DNA of 27,350 nt, taken from positions 1 to 27,350 of the forward strand of contig DATMSM010000081.1 of assembly GCA_035565355.1 (NCBI GenBank). The letters run 5' to 3'. The notes beneath the pieces are model-generated. The model worked only from the letters and a program-made list of their open reading frames with translations. It searched no databases and had not been told where the DNA came from. The stretch comes from Ga0074130 sp035565355. GTDB lineage: Bacteria; Pseudomonadota; Gammaproteobacteria; Burkholderiales; Rhodocyclaceae. Below are positions 15,025 to 23,725 of this stretch, one piece after another (within the stretch, counting starts at the first letter, position 1; each line of letters begins with the position of its first letter). The position numbers and the translations under genes are program-made.

Positions 15025-15858
15025 TTACAGATTCAGGTAAAGGCGGTTCAGGGTATCGCCCCAGAACAGGGCGATGACGCCGGCCACGGCCAGATAGGGC
15101 CCGAAGGGCATGGGAATGTCCTTGCCGCGCTTGGCGAGGAAGATGAGCGCGATGCCGATGACCGCACCGACCAGGGAGGACAGCAGGATCAACTGCGGCA
15201 ACATCTGCCAGCCCAGCCAGGCCCCCAAGGCGGCAAGCAGCTTGAAATCACCGTAGCCCATGCCTTCCTTGCCGGTCAGCAGCTTGAATGCCCAGTACAC
15301 CGACCACAGCGACAGATAGCCGGCCATGGCTCCGATCACGGCGTCGGGCAGGCTGGTATACAGGCCGCACAGATTGGCCAGCAGGCCGGCCCAGAGCAGG
15401 GGCAGGGTGATGTCGTCGGGCAGCAGCGTGGTGTCGAAATCGATCAGCGCCAGCACCAACAGACAAGAGGTGAAGAACATCGCGACCAAGGCTTGCGCGC
15501 CTGGGCCGAAATGCCAGAGACAGCCTATCCAGAGCAGCGCGTTGGCGGCCTCGACGATGGGATAGCGTGCGCTGATGGCCGCCTTGCAGGCGCTGCATTT
15601 GCCGCGCAGCACCAGCCAGCTGAACACCGGGATATTCTCGACGGCGGTGATCTGATGCCCGCAATGTGGGCAGGCCGAACGCGGTACCGCCAGGTTGTAG
15701 CGCGGCTGTTCCGGCAAAGCCTCGTTGCGCAGCTCGGCGCATTGCTGGGCCCATTCGTTTTCCATCATCTTGGGCAGACGGTGGATGACGACGTTGAGAA
15801 AGCTGCCGACGATCAAGCCAAAAACGGCTGTCGCGAAGATCCAGAGTTCGATGGTCAT
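15025..15858 (-). CDS. pilD: Type IV prepilin peptidase / N-methyltransferase
   Basis: 277-residue polytopic inner-membrane bifunctional enzyme that cleaves and N-methylates type IV prepilins and pseudopilins. The cytoplasmic zinc-binding pairs C63-x2-C66 and C88-x2-C91 are present. The two catalytic aspartates lie in LALIDFDTTLLPDD (about residue 140) and in GMGYGDFKLL (D204, the GxGD motif). Length is normal. It lies 162 bp downstream of pilC. In many betaproteobacteria coaE follows pilD; here the next gene in the same direction is fmdB. Confidence 0.95.
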   Translation of the reverse strand: MTIELWIFATAVFGLIVGSFLNVVIHRLPKMMENEWAQQCAELRNEALPEQPRYNLAVPRSACPHCGHQITAVENIPVFSWLVLRGKCSACKAAISARYPIVEAANALLWIGCLWHFGPGAQALVAMFFTSCLLVLALIDFDTTLLPDDITLPLLWAGLLANLCGLYTSLPDAVIGAMAGYLSLWSVYWAFKLLTGKEGMGYGDFKLLAALGAWLGWQMLPQLILLSSLVGAVIGIALIFLAKRGKDIPMPFGPYLAVAGVIALFWGDTLNRLYLNL

Positions 15859-16020
15859 AAGTTACGTCACAAGAGCCGTAGCGAGCGGGCAGAGGGCAAG
15901 ACGCCCGGAGCGCAGCGAGGAGACAGTACCGTGAGGTACGGCGACGATGCGACTGAAAGGGACAAAAGGGCCCCTTCCCCTTCTCGGCGCAACGCCGCCA
16001 TATGCCCGCGCAGTAAGCTC
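15859..16020. other. pilC-pilD intergenic region with repeat-like dyads
   Basis: 162 bp with no gene. It contains several short dyads: GTACC-GTGA-GGTAC (15926-15939, a GNRA-type loop), GGGC-N5-GCCC (15894-15906), and the mutually exclusive long-range pair GCCGTA (15875-15880) with TACGGC (15937-15942). The periodic GAGCGNAGCGAGG-like character resembles dispersed extragenic repeats. No promoter is evident. Confidence 0.35.
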
Positions 16021-17265
16021 TTAGCCGCCGATGGCGGCGCCCATCTTGAAGATCGGGAGATACATCGCGATGACCATGCCGCCGATGAGGACACCGAGGA
16101 AGACCATGATGATGGGCTCCATCAGGCTGGACAGGGCATCAACCGCATCATCGACCTCGGCCTCGAAGAAGTCGGCGACCTTGCCCAGCATGCTGTCGAG
16201 CGCCCCCGACTCCTCGCCGATGGCGACCATCTGCAGCACCATGCTGGGGAAGACCTGCGAATTCTGCATGGCGACGGTCAGACTGGAGCCGCTGCTGACC
16301 TCGCTCTGGATTTGACGGGTCGCCGTGTAATAAACATGGTTGCCGGCAGCCCCGGCGACCGAGTCCAGTGCATCCACTAGGGGCACGCCGGCGGCGAACA
16401 TGGTGGACAGAGTGCGCGTCCAGCGCGCGATGGTGGCCTTGCGAATGACGTCGCCGAATACCGGCAGCCTGAGAAAGAGCCGGTCCATGGCGATCTGCAT
16501 CGGTTTGGAACGTTTCCAGGCTTCGAAGAAGGCGAAGATGGCCGCGCCGATGGCGCCAAAAATGATGTACCACCACTCGACAAAGGCGTCGGACAGAGCG
16601 ATGAAGAACAGGGTCGGCGCCGGCAGGTCGGCGCCGAAGCTCTTGAATACTTCCTTGAACTGCGGAATCACGAAGATCATGATGACGGCGGTGACGATGA
16701 AAGCCACTGCGATCACGGCGATAGGGTAGAACATCGCGCCCTTGATCTTCTTCTTGATGGCGAGAATCTTTTCCTTGTAGGTCGCCAGACGATCAAGCAG
16801 GTTTTCCAGAATACCGGCCTGCTCGCCGGCGCCGACCAGATTGCAATAGAGCGCGTCGAAGTACAGCGGGTGCTTGCGGAAGGCCGAGTTGAGCGAATTC
16901 CCGATTTCCACCTCGGTCTTGATGTCGAGCAGTAGTTTGCCGACGGCGGGTTTGCTGGCGCCCTTGCCGACGATGTCAAAAGCCTGCAGCAGGGGTACGC
17001 CTGCCTTCATCATGGTGGCCAGTTGGCGTGTAAAGACAGTAATGTCCTGTTCGGTGACCTTGCCACCGCTGGCCATCTGTTGCTTCTTGACCTTGGTGAC
17101 CAGCACGCCCTGACGCCGCAGCGTGGCCTGGACCACGGCTTGCCCGCCGGCACGCATTTCGCCGCGCACGATCTTGCCGGCGCGGTCCTTGCCTTCCCAG
17201 ACAAAGTTGTATTCCTTCGGGCCCTTCGGTGCAGCAGGTTTTTTTGCAGGTCTGGCTACGGCCAT
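16021..17265 (-). CDS. pilC: Type IV pilus inner-membrane platform protein PilC
   Basis: 414-residue T2SSF/GspF-family protein that forms the cytoplasmic-side platform with the assembly ATPase. After a Lys/Pro/Ala-rich N-terminus there are two repeated cytoplasmic helical domains (about 78-200 and 282-400). They share the family signature: FTRQLATMMKAGVPLLQAFDIV in the first and WTRTLSTMFAAGVPLVDALDSV in the second. Membrane helices lie near 183-206, 230-250 and 385-405. A GGGGA-type Shine-Dalgarno sequence precedes the ATG. pilB, normally next to pilC, is absent here; the upstream gene is a CBS-domain protein. Confidence 0.95.
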   Translation of the reverse strand: MAVARPAKKPAAPKGPKEYNFVWEGKDRAGKIVRGEMRAGGQAVVQATLRRQGVLVTKVKKQQMASGGKVTEQDITVFTRQLATMMKAGVPLLQAFDIVGKGASKPAVGKLLLDIKTEVEIGNSLNSAFRKHPLYFDALYCNLVGAGEQAGILENLLDRLATYKEKILAIKKKIKGAMFYPIAVIAVAFIVTAVIMIFVIPQFKEVFKSFGADLPAPTLFFIALSDAFVEWWYIIFGAIGAAIFAFFEAWKRSKPMQIAMDRLFLRLPVFGDVIRKATIARWTRTLSTMFAAGVPLVDALDSVAGAAGNHVYYTATRQIQSEVSSGSSLTVAMQNSQVFPSMVLQMVAIGEESGALDSMLGKVADFFEAEVDDAVDALSSLMEPIIMVFLGVLIGGMVIAMYLPIFKMGAAIGG

Positions 17266-17357
17266 TCTTGTCCCCTGGCGGTTGATCCTGTCATGTGGAC
17301 CCGCGTTTGCGCGTCCTACATCAAGCTGATTCGCCGGATCATACGCTAGCGCCCTGA

Positions 17358-18650
17358 TTAATGGGCAATATCGTTGGGGTTTATGACCGCCGGACGCTGC
17401 ACTTTTACAACCTTTATGCGTCTATCCTGGGTCTGCACGATTTCCATGGCCACCCCGGCAATGCGCACCGACACCCCGGCCTCGGGAATATCCTCGAAAT
17501 GTTCAAGGATGAGTCCGTTCAGCGTCTTGGGGCCGTCCACCGGCAGATCGAGGCCGAGTTCGCGGTTCAGGCTGCGCAGGGTGCGTGCGCCATCGACCAT
17601 GGCATGACCTTCCGCATCCCAGCGGGCGGCATGATGGCCGTCGGGGGCGCCGGTGGTGAACTTTCCGATCAGTTCTTCGATGATGTCTTCCAGCGTCACC
17701 AGGCCGAGTAGTTCGCCATATTCGTCGACGACCAGGCCGAAACGCTGGCGGTTCTCCCGGAAAAACTTCAATTGATCGTAGAGCGGTGTGCTGGCCGGGA
17801 TGAAATAGGGCGGCACGAGGACTTCACGCAGCTCATCGTGCGTCAGTTGGCCGTCGAAGGCGGCGTCGATCAGGCGGCGCAGCTTGAGGATGCCGAGCAC
17901 ATTACCCAGCTCGCCGTCATACACGACGATGCGCGAATGGAAGCCGGTCGTGACCTGCTCACGCAACTCATCGATGGAGGCCTGTATATCCACGGCCTCG
18001 ATTTCACCGCGCGGGGTCATGATGTCCTCGACCGTGATGGCTTCGAGGTCGAACAGGTTGACGAGGATGGCCCTGTGCTGTTCGGGGATGAACTGGCCGG
18101 ATTCCAGCACGATCGCGCGCAGTTCCTCCGGGGACATGGCCTGTTCGTTGTCGCCGGCCTTTGCGTCCAGGTGCAACAGCTTGAGGATGGGCTTGACGAA
18201 GAGATTGACGAACCAGATGGCCGGATAGGCAATGCGTGCCAGTGGCGCCAGGATAAAGCTGATGCGGGGGCTGAGCCAGTCGGGATAGGTGGCGCCGATG
18301 ACCTTGGGCGTCATCTCTGAGAACACCAGCAGGCAGAAGGTGACGACCACGGTGCCGGCTTCCAGCGCCCAGCCGTCGGCACCGAACAGTTCAAGGGCGA
18401 TATAGCTCGTCAGTGCAGCTGATGCGGCATTGAGCAGGGTATTGCCGAGCAGGACGACACCGAGCAGACGGTCGGGTTGCGATAGCAGGGCCGTGGCGAG
18501 CCGGGCGCCGCGACTGCCGCTCTTGGCGGCGATACGCAGCTTGTGGCGGTTGCTCGACATCATGGCGGTTTCTGCCATGGAGAAGAAGCCTGAGCAGATC
18601 AGCAGAATGGCCAGAATGACCAGATTGCTGGTAAGGGAACCACTTTCCAT
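17358..18650 (-). CDS. CNNM/CBS-domain HlyC/CorC family membrane protein
   Basis: 430-residue protein. It has a DUF21/CNNM N-terminal membrane domain with about four hydrophobic segments (SNLVILAILLICSGFFSMAETAMMS; LLGVVLLGNTLLNAASAALTS) and the typical SEMTPKVIGATYP. Two CBS domains follow (about 205-325, IMTPRGEIEAVD ... LVTLEDIIEELIG), then a C-terminal CorC_HlyC domain. Members are implicated in magnesium or other divalent-ion export or resistance; direct evidence for this subgroup is limited. The start lies 9 nt after the upstream ccsA-like stop, so the two are co-transcribed. Confidence 0.92.
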   Translation of the reverse strand: MESGSLTSNLVILAILLICSGFFSMAETAMMSSNRHKLRIAAKSGSRGARLATALLSQPDRLLGVVLLGNTLLNAASAALTSYIALELFGADGWALEAGTVVVTFCLLVFSEMTPKVIGATYPDWLSPRISFILAPLARIAYPAIWFVNLFVKPILKLLHLDAKAGDNEQAMSPEELRAIVLESGQFIPEQHRAILVNLFDLEAITVEDIMTPRGEIEAVDIQASIDELREQVTTGFHSRIVVYDGELGNVLGILKLRRLIDAAFDGQLTHDELREVLVPPYFIPASTPLYDQLKFFRENRQRFGLVVDEYGELLGLVTLEDIIEELIGKFTTGAPDGHHAARWDAEGHAMVDGARTLRSLNRELGLDLPVDGPKTLNGLILEHFEDIPEAGVSVRIAGVAMEIVQTQDRRIKVVKVQRPAVINPNDIAH

Positions 18651-18659
18651 AAGGGGATG

Positions 18660-19490
18660 TTAGGCGCCGCGGCCGAGCAGCACTTCGATGACGAAGCGGC
18701 TGCCGACGTAGGCAAGAAGCAGGGCGAGGAAGCCGGCCAGGGTCCAGCGCAGCGCCAGCTGGCCACGCCAGCCGCGCAAGTGACGGCCCAGTAGCAGGCC
18801 GGCGAAGATCAGCCAGGACAGGATGGCGAACACGGTCTTGTGGTTGAGCGCCAGCGCCTGGCCAAACAGAGCCTCGGAAAAGAAGATGCCCGACAGCAGC
18901 GTCAGCGTGAGCAGCACAAAGGCGATATGGATGAGGCGGAACAGCAGCGCCTCCATGGTCAAGAGCGGCGGTAGATTGGCGACGATGTGCGGCAGGCGGC
19001 CGCGATGCAGGCTGCGTTCGGCCGTCATCATCAGCATGGCGTGCAGGGCGGCCAAAGTGAACAGGCTGTAGGCCAGCATGGCAATCAGGAAGTGGGCGCG
19101 AAACAGCGGCGAGTCCGCATTGACGAGCAGGTGCTGGCTGGGGAAAGCCAGCGGCAGCAGCACGCCGACGGCGGCCAGCGGCAGGCCTAGCATCTGCAGG
19201 CCGTCCATGCGCGCATAGAAACTTTCCACCCAATAGAAGGCGAGTGCTAGCCACAGCATCAGCGAGATGGCAACGGCAAAGCCGAAGTGCATCTGGCCGC
19301 CGCCAAAGAGCTCGGTCGCCACCGTCACGCCGTGGGCGACGATGGCAACGAGCAGCCAGGTGCGCGCCAGCAGGCCGAGCTTGCTCGGCGGCTGGTCAAG
19401 CGCGGGGCCGCGCCAGCGCGTGCGCCAGAAGTGGGCCGCGAGCGAGAGATACAGGGCTGCGGCCAGCAGATGCAGTAAAATTGCGGGCAT
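18660..19490 (-). CDS. CcsA-family inner-membrane protein (YpjD-like)
   Basis: 276-residue polytopic protein with about eight hydrophobic helices and the cytochrome c assembly fold: HFLIAMLAYSLFTLAALHAMLM in the middle and NHKTVFAILSWLIFAGLLLGRHLRGWRGQLALRW near the C-terminus. Conserved His residues are present. It is shorter than CcsB and lacks the tryptophan-rich WWD core seen there, so it belongs to the YpjD/HemX-like branch often found between ffh and a CNNM gene. A role in heme or cytochrome biogenesis is presumed, not proven. It is divergent from ffh with only 47 bp between start codons. Confidence 0.88.
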   Translation of the reverse strand: MPAILLHLLAAALYLSLAAHFWRTRWRGPALDQPPSKLGLLARTWLLVAIVAHGVTVATELFGGGQMHFGFAVAISLMLWLALAFYWVESFYARMDGLQMLGLPLAAVGVLLPLAFPSQHLLVNADSPLFRAHFLIAMLAYSLFTLAALHAMLMMTAERSLHRGRLPHIVANLPPLLTMEALLFRLIHIAFVLLTLTLLSGIFFSEALFGQALALNHKTVFAILSWLIFAGLLLGRHLRGWRGQLALRWTLAGFLALLLAYVGSRFVIEVLLGRGA

Positions 19491-19537
19491 TACGCCAGTT
19501 TAACGCATTCCCCGCCTCCGCTTTTCTCCCATTTGTC

Positions 19538-20896
19538 ATGCTGGATAATCTGACCCAAAGACTGGCCAAGGTCGTCAAGACCATGCGCGGCCAGGCGCGC
19601 CTTACCGAAGACAACATCAGCGACATGCTGCGCGAAGTGCGCATGGCCCTGCTGGAAGCCGACGTTGCCTTGCCTGTGGTCAAGGAGCTGATCGCGCGCA
19701 TCAAGGAAAAGGCGCTCGGCCAGGAGGTTGTCGGTTCGCTGACGCCGGGTCAGGCCCTGATCGGCGTGGTGCACAAGGAGCTCACCGAGCTCATGGGCGG
19801 AACTGCCACCGGTATCAACCTGGCGACCCAGCCGCCCGCCGTCATTCTCATGGCTGGCCTCCAGGGCGCGGGCAAAACCACGACCACCGCCAAGATCGGC
19901 AAGCTGCTCAAGGAACGCCAGAAAAAGAAGGTGCTGGCGGTCAGTTGCGACGTCTATCGTCCCGCCGCCATCGAGCAGCTGAAGACCGTGGCGGCCCAAG
20001 CCGGTATAGATTTCTTCCCGTCCTCGGGTGACCAGAAGCCGGCGGCGATTGCCGCGGCCGCGCTCGACCACGCCAAGCGCCATTACTACGACGTGCTCTT
20101 CGTCGATACTGCCGGTCGTCTGGCGATCGATGAAGCCATGATGGCTGAGATCAAGGACCTGCACGCCCTGGTCAAGCCGATCGAAACCCTGTTCGTGGTC
20201 GATGCCATGCTCGGCCAGGACGCGGTGAATACTGCGCGCGCCTTCAATGAGGCGCTGCCGCTGACCGGTATCGTACTGTCCAAGCTCGACGGCGATTCGC
20301 GCGGCGGTGCGGCACTGTCGGTGCGCCATGTCACCGGCAAGCCGCTCAAGTTCGCCGGTATTGGCGAAAAGCTCGACGGCATCGAGGAATTCCATCCCGA
20401 ACGCATGGCCTCGCGCATCCTCGGCATGGGCGACATTCTCAGCCTGGTCGAAGAAGCGCAACGCAATGTCGACACCGATAAGGCCGAGGCACTGGCCAAG
20501 AAGCTCAAGAGCGGCAAGGGTTTCGACCTCAATGACTTCAAGGCGCAAATCGGTCAGATGCGCTCCATGGGCGGCCTCTCCTCGCTGATGGACAAGCTGC
20601 CGGCGCAGCTCTCGCAAGCGGCCGGCCAGGTCGATCAGACCCAGGCCGAAAAGCAGATCCGCCGCACCGAGGGCATCATCAATTCCATGACCGCGGCCGA
20701 GCGCGCCAAGCCGGAACTCATCAAGGCGAGCCGCAAGCGCCGTATCGCCGCGGGCGCTGGCGTGCCGGTGCAGGAGGTCAATCGCCTGCTCAATCAGTTC
20801 GAGCAGATGCAGAAGATGATGAAGCAGTTCTCCAAGGGCGGCATGGCCAAGCTCATGCGCGGCATGCAGGGCATGAAAGGCATGCTGGGTCGCTGA
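19538..20896 (+). CDS. ffh: Signal recognition particle protein Ffh
   Basis: 452-residue SRP54 GTPase that binds 4.5S RNA and signal sequences and delivers nascent membrane proteins to FtsY. N domain about 1-85. G domain about 95-295 with GLQGAGKTTTTAK (G1), DTAGRL (G3), SKLDGDSRGG (G4 region) and the closing loop GIGEKLDGIEEF. Then the Met-rich M domain, with an RNA-binding stretch near KASRKRRIAAGAG and a tail of many Met (MQKMMKQFSKGGMAKLMRGM). The ATG at 19538 gives the canonical MLDNLTQRL; the frame is open upstream but that is shadow of the divergent gene. No Shine-Dalgarno sequence is recognisable. Confidence 0.97.
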   Translation: MLDNLTQRLAKVVKTMRGQARLTEDNISDMLREVRMALLEADVALPVVKELIARIKEKALGQEVVGSLTPGQALIGVVHKELTELMGGTATGINLATQPPAVILMAGLQGAGKTTTTAKIGKLLKERQKKKVLAVSCDVYRPAAIEQLKTVAAQAGIDFFPSSGDQKPAAIAAAALDHAKRHYYDVLFVDTAGRLAIDEAMMAEIKDLHALVKPIETLFVVDAMLGQDAVNTARAFNEALPLTGIVLSKLDGDSRGGAALSVRHVTGKPLKFAGIGEKLDGIEEFHPERMASRILGMGDILSLVEEAQRNVDTDKAEALAKKLKSGKGFDLNDFKAQIGQMRSMGGLSSLMDKLPAQLSQAAGQVDQTQAEKQIRRTEGIINSMTAAERAKPELIKASRKRRIAAGAGVPVQEVNRLLNQFEQMQKMMKQFSKGGMAKLMRGMQGMKGMLGR

Positions 20897-20911
20897 GCAG
20901 GTGCGATCAGA

Positions 20912-20946
20912 AACAAAAAAGCCGCTCATGGAGCGGCTTTTTTGTT
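20912..20946. terminator. Bidirectional Rho-independent terminator, ffh / yggX
   Basis: A 16-bp perfect stem (20912-20927 with 20931-20946) has a 3-nt loop, with A-run and T-run ends flanking a GCCGCTC core. It serves the convergent ffh (plus) and yggX (minus) genes, ending 12 bp before the yggX stop. Confidence 0.92.
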
Positions 20947-20958
20947 GGCGGAAGCGAT

Positions 20959-21231
20959 TTATTTCGCCGGCGGCACATAGCCCTGCGCCTGGTCGGCACC
21001 GTCGCCGAAGAAATGCTTCTGCACCTGTTCGCTCAGGTACTGGCGCGCGCGCGGGTCGGCCAGACTGAGGCGGTTTTCGTTGATTAGCATGGTCTGCTGC
21101 TTGAGCCACTGCGCCCAGGCTTCCTTGGAAACGTTTTCCCAGAGCTTCTTGCCTAGCTCGCCCGGCATGGGCGGGAAATCCAGACCCTCGGCTTCCTTGC
21201 CGAGCTTGATGCAATTAACCATACGTGCCAT
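20959..21231 (-). CDS. yggX: Oxidative damage protection / Fe-S trafficking protein YggX
   Basis: 90-residue small protein of the YggX family, about the usual length. Hallmarks are VNCIKLGKEAEGLDFPPMPGELG with the single conserved Cys7, then SKEAWAQWLKQQTMLINENRL. It is linked to protection of iron-sulfur clusters from oxidation. AAAGGAT precedes the ATG. It follows argA by 64 nt on the same strand, a common pairing in betaproteobacteria, and is probably co-transcribed. Confidence 0.95.
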   Translation of the reverse strand: MARMVNCIKLGKEAEGLDFPPMPGELGKKLWENVSKEAWAQWLKQQTMLINENRLSLADPRARQYLSEQVQKHFFGDGADQAQGYVPPAK

Positions 21232-21295
21232 TGCGAATCCTTTCAGTGCTGCAGGGTAGATGCGTCGATTTTACCAGCCCCCGCCGGATTGGACG

Positions 21296-22651
21296 TCACA
21301 GCGTCTTGATCAGGACTTTCGAGCGACGTTGGTAGTTGTAGAGTTCGCGGCGGTGCGAAGGCAGCGACTCCAGGCTTTCCTCGACGAAGCCGCGCTCCCG
21401 GAACCACTGGGCAGTGCGGGTGGTGAGCAGGAACAGGCGTTTCAGCTTGAGCTTCTTGGCCTTGGCCTCGATGTGCTTCCTGAGCAGTTCGCCGTAACCC
21501 AGGCGCTGGTATTCGGGCATGACGACCAGACAGGCGAGCTCGGCCATCTTGTCCTTGCTGAAAGGATAGAGTGCGGCGCAGCCGACGATGACGCCGTCAT
21601 GGTCGAGCAGGGAGAAGCGCGTGATTTCCATTTCCAGCCGTTCGCGGCCGCGTTTGACCAGCGTGCCGTCGGCCTCCAGCGGCGCGATCAGGGCGACCAC
21701 CGAGCCGACGTCGTCGATGGTGGCGTCGCGGATCTGCGCCAGCGGCGCCTGGGTGATGACCGTGCCGACGCCGTCGCGTGTGAAGAACTCCATCAGCATG
21801 GCGCCGTCGACGGTACGGTCGAGGAAGTGCACCCGACCCACGCCCTTGCGGCACGCGCGCAGCGCGCCCGGCAGCACGCGCGCGACTTCCGGCGCCTGCT
21901 TGACCCGGCTGGCCGAAGCTTCGTCTATGGTGATGGCTTCGACCAGCTTGCCTTTGCGATCCACCAGCCCGGGCGCGTCGCAGAGATAGATGAGCTTGTC
22001 GGCCTTGACCGCCGTTGCCACCGCCTCGGCGACTTCCTCCCAGGCCAGATTGAACACTTCGCCCGAAGGCGAAGTGCCGATCGAGGAAATCAGCACCACG
22101 TTTTCCTGATCCAGATCGGCCTGGATTTCCTCGGCCAGCACCTTGCGGATGGCGCCGGTGTATTGGAAGTCAACGCCGTCCACGATGCCGACCGGCTTGG
22201 CGGTGATGAAGTTGCCGCCGGTCAGGCGCATGTAGGCCCCAGCCATGGGCGTGTGCGGCAGGCCTTGCGAAAGCAGGGCTTCGATGTCGATGCGGGTCAC
22301 GCCGACAGCGCGTTTCACGCACTCCAGCGTTTCGGCATCGGTAATGCGCAAGCCGTTCTGGAAGCGCGGCGTCAGGCCGCGATGCTGCATTTCCGCGTCG
22401 ATCTGCGGCCGTGCGCCATGTACCAGCACCAGCTTGATGCCCATGCTTTCGAGCAGATTGATGTCCTGCGCCAGCGCCTGTGCGCGCAGACCGCCGTCAT
22501 CGCCGCCCAGCACTTCGCCGCCGAAGGCGATGACGAAGGTGCGGCCGCGGAAGGCATGGATATAGGGCGCAGCCTGCCGGACCCAGGCGACGAGACGGGC
22601 GTCGTCGGCGCTTTGCGTACGGGTTTCGTCTGCTGCGGCCTTGCTGCTCAT
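21296..22651 (-). CDS. argA: Amino-acid N-acetyltransferase (N-acetylglutamate synthase)
   Basis: 451-residue classical ArgA. The N-terminal amino-acid-kinase-like domain (about 18-285: FVIAFGGEVL, LVLVHGARPQID, LIYLCDAPGLVDRKG) binds arginine for feedback control. The C-terminal GNAT acetyltransferase domain (about 300-445: ACLVVMPEYQRLGYGELLRKHI) carries the acetyl-CoA loop. It makes N-acetylglutamate, the substrate of ArgB encoded 12 kb away in this window. Full length with no disruption. Confidence 0.96.
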   Translation of the reverse strand: MSSKAAADETRTQSADDARLVAWVRQAAPYIHAFRGRTFVIAFGGEVLGGDDGGLRAQALAQDINLLESMGIKLVLVHGARPQIDAEMQHRGLTPRFQNGLRITDAETLECVKRAVGVTRIDIEALLSQGLPHTPMAGAYMRLTGGNFITAKPVGIVDGVDFQYTGAIRKVLAEEIQADLDQENVVLISSIGTSPSGEVFNLAWEEVAEAVATAVKADKLIYLCDAPGLVDRKGKLVEAITIDEASASRVKQAPEVARVLPGALRACRKGVGRVHFLDRTVDGAMLMEFFTRDGVGTVITQAPLAQIRDATIDDVGSVVALIAPLEADGTLVKRGRERLEMEITRFSLLDHDGVIVGCAALYPFSKDKMAELACLVVMPEYQRLGYGELLRKHIEAKAKKLKLKRLFLLTTRTAQWFRERGFVEESLESLPSHRRELYNYQRRSKVLIKTL

Positions 22652-22776
22652 GAGTGCGTCTTTCTGCGGCGGGATGTTGATGCTGCGATGTTATCAGGCC
22701 GGCCCGTCGCACAGGCATGGATCAGCATGGATAGGCCGGCTTATTTTCCCCGCTGCGGCAAGGATGCGACGGCGCT

Positions 22777-23601
22777 TCAGTTGGGCTGTTGCCCGCGTAC
22801 CGATAGCGAGGCTAGATCCACCGCGGCGGCGCCCTGACCTGTGCCCGGCTTGATGGCGCCGGCGCGGACAAAAAGGGCAACGGCGAGTTGGTCGTTGCGG
22901 CGCACGGCCGCATCGTATTCGGCCTGCTCGAAGTACTTGAGCCCCATGGCGGTGAGCTCCTTGCGCGCTGCCAGCATGCTGGCAGCGGCAGACAGCTCCG
23001 CGCTGGGCGGCAGGGCGGGCGGCAATGGGTCGGTGACGATGGCCGAGGCCGCACCCTGCAGCGACGCACTGATGCTGCGGCGGCGCGGGATCAGCTCGCC
23101 ATCGAGCAGATTTTCGATGCGCGAGAAGATTTCGATGCGCGCGAAGGGCTTCTTCATGAAGTCGTCGGCACCGATGCGATTGGCATAGAACTGCTCGGTT
23201 GCATGCTCGTTGCCGCTGATCATGATGACCGGTGTATCGCGCAGTTGCGGATCCTTGCGCAAGAGCCGCAAAGCCGCAAAGCCGTTCATGCCGGGCAGCA
23301 CGATGTCCAGAAAGATCAGGCTAGGGCGCGTCTGTTGCGCCAGGGTCAGACCGCTTTCGGCATCGCCGGCGGCGATGGTGACATAGCCCGCCGAGCGCAG
23401 GGTTTTGCCGAGCGCCGCCACGATGGTGGGCGAATCGTCAATGATGAGTGCGGACAGGCCGTGTTTGGCATTGATCCGCTTGCGCAGGCGCCGCTCGCGG
23501 ATTGGCCAGGTGGCCTCGGGCGCGCCTTCGGCGGGGGCAGGGGATTTGGCTTCAGCTTCGCTGGTGCCTGCTGTAGACCACAGGCGCTTGAACAGGCTCA
23601 C
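22777..23601 (-). CDS. Response regulator with ankyrin-like C-terminal segment
   Basis: 274 residues starting with GTG, with AAAGGGA about 8 nt upstream. A charged linker (1-48) leads into a receiver domain (about 50-168) with D55/D56, the phospho-acceptor D99 (LIFLDIVLPGMNG), S129 and K151 (MKKPF). No DNA-binding, GGDEF or enzymatic output domain follows. An Ala/Pro-rich linker (172-205) leads to residues 211-252 (ARKELTAMGLKYFEQAEYDA, AVRRNDQLAVALFVRAGAIK). These look like a helix pair of an ankyrin-type repeat (pattern LxxxGxxY...A..rxD...v.LFl.AG). It probably signals through protein contact. No kinase gene is adjacent, so the partner is unknown. Confidence 0.85.
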   Translation of the reverse strand: MSLFKRLWSTAGTSEAEAKSPAPAEGAPEATWPIRERRLRKRINAKHGLSALIIDDSPTIVAALGKTLRSAGYVTIAAGDAESGLTLAQQTRPSLIFLDIVLPGMNGFAALRLLRKDPQLRDTPVIMISGNEHATEQFYANRIGADDFMKKPFARIEIFSRIENLLDGELIPRRRSISASLQGAASAIVTDPLPPALPPSAELSAAASMLAARKELTAMGLKYFEQAEYDAAVRRNDQLAVALFVRAGAIKPGTGQGAAAVDLASLSVRGQQPN

Positions 23602-23725
23602 GATCGTCCCTTTCTGGCCATGTCGTGGCCGGAGCTCGCATCTTAGTTACGATTGTGCGCCGCGATATGGGTTAAATCCATAGCTTTGTGGGTTCATATT
23701 ATCTGATAAACGTGCCGGCGCCGAC

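Noticed and set aside
13942..16380. 812-codon open frame on the plus strand
   Set aside because: It runs antisense through DUF502, fmdB, pilD and part of pilC, all firmly identified. Such frames are common in high-GC DNA; the translation is low-complexity His/Gln/Gly-rich with no recognisable domain.
19490..21214. 574-codon open frame on the minus strand
   Set aside because: Antisense to ffh and then crossing into yggX in another frame; it would cross the bidirectional terminator at 20912-20946.
23666..23682. Short dyad TATGG-N7-CCATA upstream of the response regulator
   Set aside because: Five-base arms in AT-rich spacer DNA are expected by chance and no promoter can be placed confidently next to it.
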